Assembly: GCA_028876395.1 (NCBI GenBank)
Contig: JAGWRX010000045.1
Span: forward strand, 1 to 37,317
Origin: Acidobacteriota bacterium
Lineage (GTDB): Bacteria; Acidobacteriota; Terriglobia; Terriglobales; Acidobacteriaceae
Length of the DNA stretch: 37,317 nt
Direction of reading: 5' to 3'
Under the pieces are notes generated by a model. That model had not been told where the DNA came from and made no database searches. It worked only from the letters and a program-made list of their open reading frames with translations. Shown here piece by piece: positions 27,843-34,835 of this stretch. The position numbers and the translations under genes were made by a program. The number at the start of each line of letters is the position of its first letter. Position 1 is the stretch's first letter.

Positions 27843-27962
27843 TATAGTAAGGTGTAGATATTCCAGTGATGGAGGCGGTAAAGTCTGCCGCGCCGGACCT
27901 GGAAGTAGTTTGCGTCACTGGCCTCCCGGCACGAACAGCTAGACCGTTCGTGCCGTCTTTTT
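27843..27962 (+). ncRNA. Candidate structured RNA ending in a strong terminator
   Basis: This stretch has no ORF but ends in a textbook terminator. A -10-like TATAGT is at 27843-27848. Downstream, TTCCAG (27861-27866) can pair with CTGGAA (27899-27904), while the overlapping CCAGTGA (27863-27869) can pair with TCACTGG (27915-27921). GGAGGC (27871-27876) can pair with GCCTCC (27921-27926). These pairings exclude each other or form a pseudoknot, as in attenuators and riboswitches. I do not recognise a known RNA family. It could be a small RNA or a leader of the Cys-rich protein gene at 28069. Confidence 0.45.
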
Positions 27963-27964
27963 TT
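27927..27964 (+). terminator. Strong rho-independent terminator without an upstream gene
   Basis: 10-bp perfect stem CGGCACGAAC / GTTCGTGCCG with loop AGCTAGACC, followed by TCTTTTTTT. No plus-strand gene reads into it from 27451 onward, which is why the region before it is proposed as a transcribed RNA. Confidence 0.85.
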
Positions 27965-28029
27965 GCCGCCAGGCCGTAGCGAGTTCAGCCCCCGAAGTCC
28001 CTCAGCCAATGAGGTTCCGTTTCTCTGTC

Positions 28030-28064
28030 TTCCAGTCTAGAATAGTCTGGAAAGTGAGCTCACT
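28030..28064. promoter_or_regulatory. Two adjacent dyads at the start of the PCYCGC gene
   Basis: TTCCAGTCTA-GAA-TAGTCTGGAA (28030-28052) is a 23-base inverted repeat with one mismatch and contains a possible -10 box TAGAAT. It is followed without a gap by the perfect 12-base palindrome AGTGAGCTCACT (28053-28064), which ends four bases before the ATG at 28069. Likely operator or mRNA hairpin. Confidence 0.5.
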
Positions 28065-28068
28065 CACA

Positions 28069-28518
28069 ATGAATTGGACAACGCGTCGCTTGGCGCTGGG
28101 TTTTGCCGTTTTTGCGATCACAGCGGCCAGCTATGCACAGTGGTCGAACCCGGCCGATGATATTCCTGCCTACCACCCCTCCGCCCCGCTCAAGGTCAGC
28201 GCGCTGCCACCCATCCTTGCTGGGCCCAAGCTTACGGGCGAGAATTTTCGTTACCCCTGGCAGGTGCATGTCTACCAGCAGGCGGCCAGGGTGGGGAACG
28301 TGCTCTACCAGTTGCCGTGTTACTGCCGCTGCGATCGCGCGCTGGGCCACACGAGCCTGCGCAGTTGCTTTGAGGGACTGCACGGTACCGAGTGCTCCAC
28401 TTGCGCCAAGGAGGGTGTCTTTGCCTATCAGCAGACCCGGCTGGGCAAGACCCCGACGCAGATCCGTGCCGCGATCAACCGCCACGAGTACGAGAGCATC
28501 GATCTCGAAAAGCAGTAG
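28069..28518 (+). CDS. Exported Cys-rich PCYCGC-motif protein
   Basis: Protein of 149 residues with a signal peptide (ALGFAVFAITAASYAQ). The mature part carries the PCYCGC-type core: LPCYCRCDRALGHTSLRSCF, then the CSTC pair, and a helical end (KTPTQIRAAINRHEYE). Six cysteines and a conserved histidine suggest metal or cofactor binding, but the family has no proven function. The start is ATG 28069 (MNWTTRRLAL), directly before the hydrophobic leader; an upstream start at 28009 would run through the dyads. It is the last gene before tmRNA and stands alone. Confidence 0.75.
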   Translation: MNWTTRRLALGFAVFAITAASYAQWSNPADDIPAYHPSAPLKVSALPPILAGPKLTGENFRYPWQVHVYQQAARVGNVLYQLPCYCRCDRALGHTSLRSCFEGLHGTECSTCAKEGVFAYQQTRLGKTPTQIRAAINRHEYESIDLEKQ

Positions 28519-28636
28519 TCTCACGACAAAAGTGGAATCAGCGTAGAATGGAGATATGCAGCACGAGCCAGTTGGCCCGGCTCGCACCCACTCGGGGTTC
28601 CCGGCGACAGGTCTTCGTCGTTGGGGAGTGAAGTTT

Positions 28637-28988
28637 GGGGGCGTCACGGTTTCGACGGGATCGATTGCGGCATGGGAGGCATGTCGGGGTGTGGGCACCC
28701 GTAATCGCTCGCAAAACAAAAGTTGCCAACGATAATCTGGCACTTGCAGCTTAATTAACTAAGCTGCCGTCTTCCACGGCTTCGCCTATGGGCCGTGAGC
28801 GGGCGTCGCACAGTAGGCTGGCGTGAGCGGCTCGGTCCGTGTCACTCGCGCAAGATCATCGGACTAGCTTCTGTCGCATCTTGTCCGTTCTGAGCGCCAG
28901 AAGTGAAACTTTCGGAACCGGACACAGCATGGACTCTCCCGGCTGACAACGATTTCGGACGCGGGTTCGACTCCCGCCGCCTCCACCA
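28637..28988 (+). ncRNA. ssrA: Transfer-messenger RNA (tmRNA)
   Basis: One-piece tmRNA of about 352 bases that rescues stalled ribosomes. The 5' end GGGGGCGTCACGGTTTCGAC and the 3' end (T-arm GGGTTCGACTCCC, then CGCCTCCACCA with CCA encoded) form the tRNA-like part; GGGGGCG pairs with CGCCTCC with one G-T pair. The tag reading frame is 28725-28754, GCC AAC GAT AAT CTG GCA CTT GCA GCT TAA, giving the proteolysis tag ANDNLALAA. The 3' end is a common phage and island integration site, and an integrase gene follows 163 bases later. Confidence 0.95.
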
Positions 28989-29049
28989 TAACTAACTCGT
29001 TTATAATGAGTTACTTCACAATCCGGGGCTAAAAACGGGGTAGTTTTTT

Positions 29050-29082
29050 GTACGCGATTTGTACGTGATTTGTACGCCGTAC
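29050..29082. repeat. Three 11-bp tandem repeats between tmRNA and integrase
   Basis: GTACGCGATTT, GTACGTGATTT and GTACGCCGTAC follow each other without gaps at one helical turn spacing. Position between the ssrA 3' end and the integrase gene suits arm-type recombinase or excisionase binding sites. The function is inferred from position only. Confidence 0.6.
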
Positions 29083-29151
29083 ACGCCGCCTCCCCTTTTT
29101 TTGACCCATTTCAGCGTTCGAGCAACACTCCGGCTGAAGTGGGAGGCTCCG

Positions 29152-30612
29152 ATGGTTTTTTCCGTTTTTACCCGTCACTCGTCCGGCTGCAAATTCAAAC
29201 GAGACCGCCTCTGCCGCCGCTGCAGCTGCCCCAAATGGGTCGGCGGCCAGGTCAACAAAGAGTACTTCCGCCAGAGCGCCTCCACCCGTATCTGGGATGA
29301 GGCCGAACAACTCCGGGATAAGCTCGAAGAGGCCCTGCTCAGGGGACTCCCGCCGTTTGGCTCGCAGCCGAAGAGCGCACTTCTGCCGGCTCCAGCCGAA
29401 TCCAGGCTCCTCCCGACGGCGCTTTCACTAGCCACCGTCTCAACCGCCCAGCCGGAGCGGAACACCGACGAGGATGCCTCTCAGCTTCCGCCACCACCCG
29501 CCCCCGCGCCTGCGGTCAATGCCCCATCCGCCCCACCAGCCGAGTTCCTTCCCCCCAACCGGCAGAAGGCGAGGGTCACGGTTCAGAAGGCCGTCGCTGC
29601 CTACATGACCGACGCCCGCAGCCGCGGGCTCAAGTCGGACACGATCAAGAAGCTCGAGAGAATCTTCGAGAAGCAGTTCCTCCCCTGGACAAGGGCGCAA
29701 GGTCTCGAATATCTCGATGAGATCGACCTTGACGCGCTGCTCTCGTTCCGCAGCACTTGGACCGAGGGGGCCATCGTTCGTGCGAAAAAACAGGACCGCG
29801 TCATCGGTTTCTTCTGGGATTGTTTCCGCCGCAATTTCATCACACAAAATCCTGCTCTGTCGCTCAGCAAGATCAAGACCACCCCGGTTCCCACCGATTA
29901 TTTTCCCCGCGATGAGTTCGATAAGATCACCGCTGCCATCGAGGTTTATGGCGACGCTCGCGGCGGCTTTATTCCGATCGAGGACACCCGAACCAGGCTG
30001 CGTACTTTGACACTGCTGATGCGCTGGAGCGGGCTCCGCATCCGCGACGCGGTGACGCTTGAACGCCACCGTCTGCATGGCGACAGCCTCCTGCTCTATC
30101 AGGCCAAGACCGGGCAGGCGGTCTATGTGCCGCTTCCCGACCACGTGATCGATGCGCTGGTCAACATCCCTGATGGCCCCAGGCCGAACCCACGCTACTT
30201 CTTTTGGAGCGGCAATGGCAACGCCAAGTCTGTCGTGGCTGACTGGCAACGGGCCTATCGACGCTTGTTCGAATTAGCCGACATCCGAAAGCTCGATGGC
30301 GAGAAAAAGCGATGCCATCCCCACATGTTCCGCGACACGTTTGCGGTTGAAATGCTGCTCGCCGGGGTTCCCATCGATCAGGTGTCGACACTACTCGGTC
30401 ATTCTTCGGTAAAGATCACCGAGAGACACTACGCGCCATTTGTGAAGGCTAGACAACTGCAGTTGCAGGCGAGCGTGCGCGAGGCGTGGAAGGTCGGCGA
30501 TTTCTCAGACAAGGGTCCGGATAACCAACCGCCCAAAACAGCACATCCCTTGCAGCCGAAACAGCGAGGCTGGGAGTTGATCAAGACCAAGAAAAAACTG
30601 CGGACAGCTTGA
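29152..30612 (+). CDS. Tyrosine recombinase/integrase with N-terminal Cys cluster
   Basis: Site-specific recombinase, 486 residues. The N-terminus has a possible zinc-binding group (Cys13, Cys21, Cys24, Cys26, followed by PKWVGG), then a Pro/Ala-rich linker and a SAM-like core-binding domain (VQKAVAAYMTDARSRGLKS). The catalytic domain is complete: Arg296 in GLRIRD, His391 and Arg394 in HMFRD, His417 in LGHSS, nucleophile Tyr427 in ERHYAPF. GGGAGG five bases before ATG 29152 fixes the start; an upstream start at 29059 runs into the 11-bp repeats. Its place next to ssrA indicates that the element inserted into the tmRNA 3' end. It is convergent with the next gene, 3 bases apart. Confidence 0.93.
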   Translation: MVFSVFTRHSSGCKFKRDRLCRRCSCPKWVGGQVNKEYFRQSASTRIWDEAEQLRDKLEEALLRGLPPFGSQPKSALLPAPAESRLLPTALSLATVSTAQPERNTDEDASQLPPPPAPAPAVNAPSAPPAEFLPPNRQKARVTVQKAVAAYMTDARSRGLKSDTIKKLERIFEKQFLPWTRAQGLEYLDEIDLDALLSFRSTWTEGAIVRAKKQDRVIGFFWDCFRRNFITQNPALSLSKIKTTPVPTDYFPRDEFDKITAAIEVYGDARGGFIPIEDTRTRLRTLTLLMRWSGLRIRDAVTLERHRLHGDSLLLYQAKTGQAVYVPLPDHVIDALVNIPDGPRPNPRYFFWSGNGNAKSVVADWQRAYRRLFELADIRKLDGEKKRCHPHMFRDTFAVEMLLAGVPIDQVSTLLGHSSVKITERHYAPFVKARQLQLQASVREAWKVGDFSDKGPDNQPPKTAHPLQPKQRGWELIKTKKKLRTA

Positions 30613-30615
30613 TCG

Positions 30616-31596
30616 CTATTGCACGCGAAGGCCGGAATATCTCGCCATTCGAATCTGAAAGGTAGCGTGAACCTGTTCCCAGTACTTGTCGAGGATGTGG
30701 AAAAAACGTTCGTCCTCGTGTTCGTTGAAGACCAGCATGCGAATCCAGGAGCGCAGCAGCATCGATTCGATCACGTCCTCAGGTACGCCTTCCTGCTCGC
30801 AGTGAAAAATGGCGTGATGAATCTCGTCGATAACGACGGCCTTCTCGCGTTCCCCTTCCTGGCCTGGAGCGGGCGGTTTGCCGAACCAGCTTCCGTCGAT
30901 CGCCCGAGCCGCTTCGATCTTCACAATCCGCTTCTCGATCACCGCGCTCATCGAAACACCAGGGTCCCGCTCAGGCAGATCGTCGCGGATCTGGTTGAGC
31001 ACGTTCCTGACCGAAGCCGCATCGATATAGTCGAAGCGATGGTGATCGGTCGGGTCCCATTCACTGTCCGTGGCTCTGCTGCGTCTTACGGCGGCGTCCA
31101 GCCATGACTCACGGAAGATCTCCTCCACCGCGAACGAACTGATTCCCTGCTCGTGGGCGGAGAGCACAGCAATCCCAAACTCCGACGCGGCGAATTGTCT
31201 CTGCCTACCGATCGTGGATCGGCCGGACTCGAGAGGCAGGCGGAAGCAGAGATCGATGATGCGATCCTCCATAGCCACGAGCCGGCGGTATTCCTGGAGC
31301 AGCCGGTCCCATTCCTTGAGCTCCTTCGCGCTCCACTCGTCCCGATTCTCGCCGGTCACGAGATTACCGGTTCTCTCGAACGCGTAAATGAAGTCAGGGC
31401 TCGCCTTTTCTTCTCGGAACCGGGCGAGCATCTTAGCGCGCCATGCTCCTTCGCGAGCCTCCGCATCCCGGCGCAGCGTTTCGTCGGTTTCGGGGCGTCG
31501 AGTCGAGTCCGAAGTATTGGCAGTCTGTGCTCTGAACTTGTCTCTCAACTGGATTGCCTCCGAAAGAATCGCTCCCGAAGTCCTCGCACTGTGCAT
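30616..31596 (-). CDS. Hypothetical protein of the integrated element
   Basis: 326 residues, no signal peptide or membrane segment, and no family I recognise. The protein is rich in Arg and Glu and looks mainly helical. Notable segments are WRAKMLARFREEKASPDFIY in the first third and IDEIHHAIFHCEQEGVPEDVIES near the end, the latter with a His-His pair and a following Cys. GGAAG about 8 bases before ATG 31596 supports the start. It is convergent with the integrase (3 bases between stops) and divergent from the HTH gene, so it looks like integral cargo of the element. Confidence 0.75.
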   Translation of the reverse strand: MHSARTSGAILSEAIQLRDKFRAQTANTSDSTRRPETDETLRRDAEAREGAWRAKMLARFREEKASPDFIYAFERTGNLVTGENRDEWSAKELKEWDRLLQEYRRLVAMEDRIIDLCFRLPLESGRSTIGRQRQFAASEFGIAVLSAHEQGISSFAVEEIFRESWLDAAVRRSRATDSEWDPTDHHRFDYIDAASVRNVLNQIRDDLPERDPGVSMSAVIEKRIVKIEAARAIDGSWFGKPPAPGQEGEREKAVVIDEIHHAIFHCEQEGVPEDVIESMLLRSWIRMLVFNEHEDERFFHILDKYWEQVHATFQIRMARYSGLRVQ

Positions 31597-31840
31597 TCTA
31601 TTTTCTTCCAGTCTTACCTGCCAAAGCGATCCAATACGCGGCTCTGCCGGGGACCGCTCGCCGGAACGTTCGCGTCAGCCGTCGCCTCCATTTCTTCCAC
31701 GGAATCGACCAATTTGACCGAATTCTGAACTCGAACTACAGCTACTTTGTGCTGGTCTGATGGATCCGCCGTTTTCATCAGCGTTCTCGGCAGTTCGCCA
31801 TGGCCCGACTCGACGTTATCTGACTCAGGAGAGATGCGAC

Positions 31841-32104
31841 ATGGAAGTCCAATACGTTTCTACCGGTCCAGAAGCCTTGCAGAAATCGGTGGGGTTGCAG
31901 GCACTCGAAAGACATTACACCGTCGCTCAGTTATCGAAGCTCTGGTTTTTCAGCGAAAGCACGATCCGACGTCTCTTCAGCAAGGAGCCCGGAGTCATCA
32001 AGATCGCTCACGAGCCGACGAGAGTAAGGAGAGGCTACACCTCCTTGAGAATCCCCGAGCGGATCGCCCAACGCGTCCATCGGCGTCTGCAGGGTATCTC
32101 CTGA
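31841..32104 (+). CDS. Small helix-turn-helix protein (excisionase-like)
   Basis: 87-residue protein with one clear HTH: HYTVAQLSKLWFFSESTIRRLF, followed by a short wing-like segment (RGYTSLRIPERIAQRVHRRL). This layout matches small MerR-like/excisionase HTH proteins found beside integrases, which steer excision or regulate element genes. AGGAGAG at 31827-31833 supports ATG 31841; the longer frame to 31760 is not supported. The 244-base spacer before it, shared with the divergent hypothetical gene, should hold promoters for both, but no clear boxes stand out. Confidence 0.75.
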   Translation: MEVQYVSTGPEALQKSVGLQALERHYTVAQLSKLWFFSESTIRRLFSKEPGVIKIAHEPTRVRRGYTSLRIPERIAQRVHRRLQGIS

Positions 32105-32197
32105 TGGATGATTTCTCCGCTAGACGAGCGCTTTTATCCGCAAATTTGACCGAATCGTGAAGCTGGCTCATGCTGGCTCGGAATTCGAGGAGGCCAG

Positions 32198-32473
32198 GTG
32201 AAGGGTCGTACGGAGTATTTCATCATCGCGTTATTGCTGACGCTTCTCAATGCGGCCGTGACGATGTACTCAGGCGTGGCGATCTGGAAGGCATGGCCAG
32301 GAGCCCTTTGGGACAGCGGGCTCCTGGTTCTGCTGGCCGCATTAGGGGCCACATCGCTCGTAAATGTTTGGATCCAAGCAATATCTGGCGTTTCGCTTGG
32401 CAGCCGGATCTCTGTGCGCGGTCGGAGCGCGATACCGATTCCAGCCCAAGTGCGAGGGCATGGCAATGTTTGA
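32198..32473 (+). CDS. Small two-helix membrane protein
   Basis: 91 residues with two transmembrane segments, about 7-29 (YFIIALLLTLLNAAVTMYSG) and 41-62 (SGLLVLLAALGATSLVNVWI), and a basic tail. No family recognised; it is not obviously a VirB2-type pilin, since it lacks a leader cleavage site. The start is GTG 32198 with GAGGAGG at 32187-32193. The stop lies 8 bases inside the following MoxR gene, so the two are coupled. Confidence 0.65.
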   Translation: MKGRTEYFIIALLLTLLNAAVTMYSGVAIWKAWPGALWDSGLLVLLAALGATSLVNVWIQAISGVSLGSRISVRGRSAIPIPAQVRGHGNV

Positions 32474-33386
32474 GTCGATCACCGATCTTGCCGTCAAACT
32501 GGCCGCAACGGGGTACTTCATCGATCCGGTGATGACCCAGGTGGTGTATCTTGCGACGAAGCTGCAGAAGCCCCTCCTCCTCGAGGGGCCAGCGGGATCG
32601 GGCAAAACGCAATTAGCGCTCTCGGTCGCGGCGGCAGCGGGCACGCACGTCGAGCGGCTCCAGTGCTATCGCGGCGTGACCGAGGACAAAGCCATTGGCC
32701 GTTTCGACGAGGGCCTGCAGCGGCTCTACATGGAGTTTTCGAAGGGCCAGCACGAAAACTGGCAGAGCGTACAGGCGAGCCTCAAGGGGCGGGACTTCTT
32801 TCGGCCGGGTCCTCTGATGCGCGCGCTCGAATGCGAGCGGCCCTGCGTGCTGCTTATTGATGAGCTAGACAAGGTAGACGAAGGGTTCGAAGCAATGCTG
32901 TTGGAAATTCTCTCTGCATGGAGCCTCTCCATTCCGGAGTTCGGCACCGTCACAGCGAAGAGTATCCCGTTTGTCGTTCTCACCAGCAACGAAGAGCGCA
33001 GGCTGGGTGACCCCATACGGCGGAGAAGCCTCTACGTGCGAATCGAACACCCGGCACCGGAGCGTGAGGCGGAGATTATTGCCAGCCGTACGCCGATGGC
33101 CGATGCGAAGTTTCACCGAGAGATGGCGGGCATTGCACTTTCCTTTCGCAATTACTCGCTCGAAAAACCGCCCTCAGTCTCTGAGATGATCGACTTCGCC
33201 AACGCCTTGCAATTGCTTGGAACCGACCATGTGACTGCGGAGCATCGCGACGTTCTTCTTCCTTTTCTGGCCAAGACTGAGAAGGACCGCCGCCACCTTC
33301 TGCTGCGCGAGGGCTTCAAGAGCCTGCTCGATGATGGCGCGCGCTTTGCTCAGAGCCTTGTGCCCCAAGGAGGGTCGACATCATGA
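32466..33386 (+). CDS. MoxR-like AAA+ ATPase
   Basis: AAA_5/MoxR-type ATPase, 306 residues, cytoplasmic. Walker A is GPAGSGKT at 41-48, Walker B is LLIDELDK with Asp132-Glu133, sensor I is VVLTSNEER, and the arginine cluster is DPIRRRSLYVRIEHP. MoxR ATPases act as chaperone-like remodelers and usually pair with a VWA protein; none is present here. The start is ATG 32466 because GAGGG lies 7 bases upstream; the ATG at 32460 would put it only one base away. The gene overlaps both neighbours: 8 bases with the small membrane protein and 4 bases (ATGA) with the lytic transglycosylase. Confidence 0.9.
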   Translation: MFESITDLAVKLAATGYFIDPVMTQVVYLATKLQKPLLLEGPAGSGKTQLALSVAAAAGTHVERLQCYRGVTEDKAIGRFDEGLQRLYMEFSKGQHENWQSVQASLKGRDFFRPGPLMRALECERPCVLLIDELDKVDEGFEAMLLEILSAWSLSIPEFGTVTAKSIPFVVLTSNEERRLGDPIRRRSLYVRIEHPAPEREAEIIASRTPMADAKFHREMAGIALSFRNYSLEKPPSVSEMIDFANALQLLGTDHVTAEHRDVLLPFLAKTEKDRRHLLLREGFKSLLDDGARFAQSLVPQGGSTS

Positions 33387-33865
33387 GACGTTACCTGCTC
33401 CTGCTGCCGCTCATGCTTTCGCGATGCGTTTCGGGCCAGGGCGAGACTGCGCGGGAGGAGATTCTTGTGCGGCAGTACGCAACGCACTATCACGTACCGT
33501 CGAAGTTCATCGCGGCATTGATCGATGTGGAATCGGGATGGAATCCGCGAGCGGTCTCCAACAAAGGAGCAATGGGGTTAATGCAGCTTATGCCGGCGAC
33601 GGCGCGGCGCTTCGGAGCCTTCGACCCGTTCGACGCCGAACAGAACATTGCGGCCGGTACGCGTTACGTCACGACTTTGATGTGGGAGTTCCACGGGGAC
33701 CTGCGCCTTGTGGCCGCCGCTTACTATGCCGGCGACCGCGGGATCGCGCGCAAGCAACTGGCCTACAACGACCCGGAGGTTGTGGCCTACGTGCTAGCTG
33801 TCCGAAAGCATTACATGCTTCGCAAATTCCCGGTTTTCAGACCGGCGAGGAGGTCTACGCCATGA
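33383..33865 (+). CDS. Lytic transglycosylase (SLT, VirB1-like)
   Basis: Exported peptidoglycan-cleaving enzyme, 160 residues, with a leader (YLLLLPLMLSRCVSG). The SLT fold shows FIAALIDVESGWNP with catalytic Glu50, NKGAMGLMQLMPATA, NIAAGTRYV and AAYYAG. Such single-domain enzymes make room in the cell wall for secretion or conjugation apparatus. It overlaps the MoxR stop and the VirB9-like start by four bases each (ATGA at both ends), so the three are translated together. Confidence 0.92.
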   Translation: MRRYLLLLPLMLSRCVSGQGETAREEILVRQYATHYHVPSKFIAALIDVESGWNPRAVSNKGAMGLMQLMPATARRFGAFDPFDAEQNIAAGTRYVTTLMWEFHGDLRLVAAAYYAGDRGIARKQLAYNDPEVVAYVLAVRKHYMLRKFPVFRPARRSTP

Positions 33866-34818
33866 AGTTTCGCTGGATCATGCCCATCGCATTCCTTCTC
33901 CCACTGCACGCTCGTGCGACGGACACGCCGGTGGGCGCGCGAGTCGCGACGATTACGATCAACCCGAGGGCGGTTACCGTACTGCACCTGAGGCCCGAAT
34001 TTGAGTCGGCGATCCGCATGCCGGAAGAGGTGACGTCCGTCATTCTGGGCAGTCCGAGCGAATTCAAGGCTGAGCACAGCGAGGGCGAGCCCGACTACGT
34101 CTACGTCAAGCCCATTACCAACGAGGCTGCGCAGTCGAACCTGTTGATCGCGACCAAATCCGGCCAACACGTGACGATCGAACTGGTCACCGACGGCGCG
34201 GACTTTTCGAATCCGGCAGAGCCGGTGGATTTCCTGATCAATTACCGGACGGCGCGGAGCTTCCTCATCCCCGCCGATTCCGGGGTTGTCGAAATGGCGA
34301 GCGCGCCAGCGAAAGTGCCGGAACGTGGCGTGAGCGGCTCGGATGCTGGCACGAATTCGGCGCCGCTTTCGAGCCTCGACGAGGAGTTCATCGAGCAGGA
34401 GAGCGTGAACGCTCCCAAGTGGACCAAATGGGAAGGCAAACAAATCGAGACATCGATCGGGGACATGCGGCAGTGGAGCAATGAAACTGCAATCTCATAC
34501 TCCATCTTGAATGGCTCGAATCAGCCTGTTGAGATTGTTCCGCCGCAGATCCAGATCACCGGACGCAAGGCCACGAAGAAGAAAAGGAAGGAAGGCAAGG
34601 GCATCATCTCGGACCAGCTTGAAATCCGGAATTACAGGCTGAGTGCGACGCGTCTGGAGCCGGGGGGACGCGCCGATGGCGTGGTCGTTTTCGACCGGCC
34701 CAACTTCAAAGAATCGACGGAGAAGCTCTTTCTCCAGATCGCCCAGGCAGACCAGGTGGATCGTCCGATCCTGATCCCGTTGCCATTCACTCCGCCCATT
34801 TCCGGCGATAGCCAATAG
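33862..34818 (+). CDS. VirB9/TrbG-like secretion protein
   Basis: Exported protein, 318 residues, with a signal peptide (WIMPIAFLLPLHARA). The N-terminal half looks like the VirB9/CagX/TrbG domain: TVLHLRPEFESAIRMPEEV, SVILGSPSEF, then VYVKPITNEAAQSNLLIATK. The second half, after a Ser/Glu-rich linker, is a separate beta-rich domain (ISYSILNGSNQPVEIVPPQI) with a lysine-rich patch (KATKKKRKEGKG). VirB9 normally forms the outer-membrane core ring with VirB7 and VirB10. GAGGAGG sits 7-8 bases before ATG 33862. VirB7 is not visible here. The assignment rests on the N-terminal pattern and the VirB10-like neighbour. Confidence 0.75.
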   Translation: MKFRWIMPIAFLLPLHARATDTPVGARVATITINPRAVTVLHLRPEFESAIRMPEEVTSVILGSPSEFKAEHSEGEPDYVYVKPITNEAAQSNLLIATKSGQHVTIELVTDGADFSNPAEPVDFLINYRTARSFLIPADSGVVEMASAPAKVPERGVSGSDAGTNSAPLSSLDEEFIEQESVNAPKWTKWEGKQIETSIGDMRQWSNETAISYSILNGSNQPVEIVPPQIQITGRKATKKKRKEGKGIISDQLEIRNYRLSATRLEPGGRADGVVVFDRPNFKESTEKLFLQIAQADQVDRPILIPLPFTPPISGDSQ

Positions 34819-34835
34819 AAAGGAGCACCGAGTCT

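Noticed and set aside
28975..29093. CGCCGCCTCC repeated at 29084 as the att direct repeat
   Set aside because: Only ten GC-rich bases match and the copies are about 100 bases apart, too close to bound an element carrying the genes to the right.
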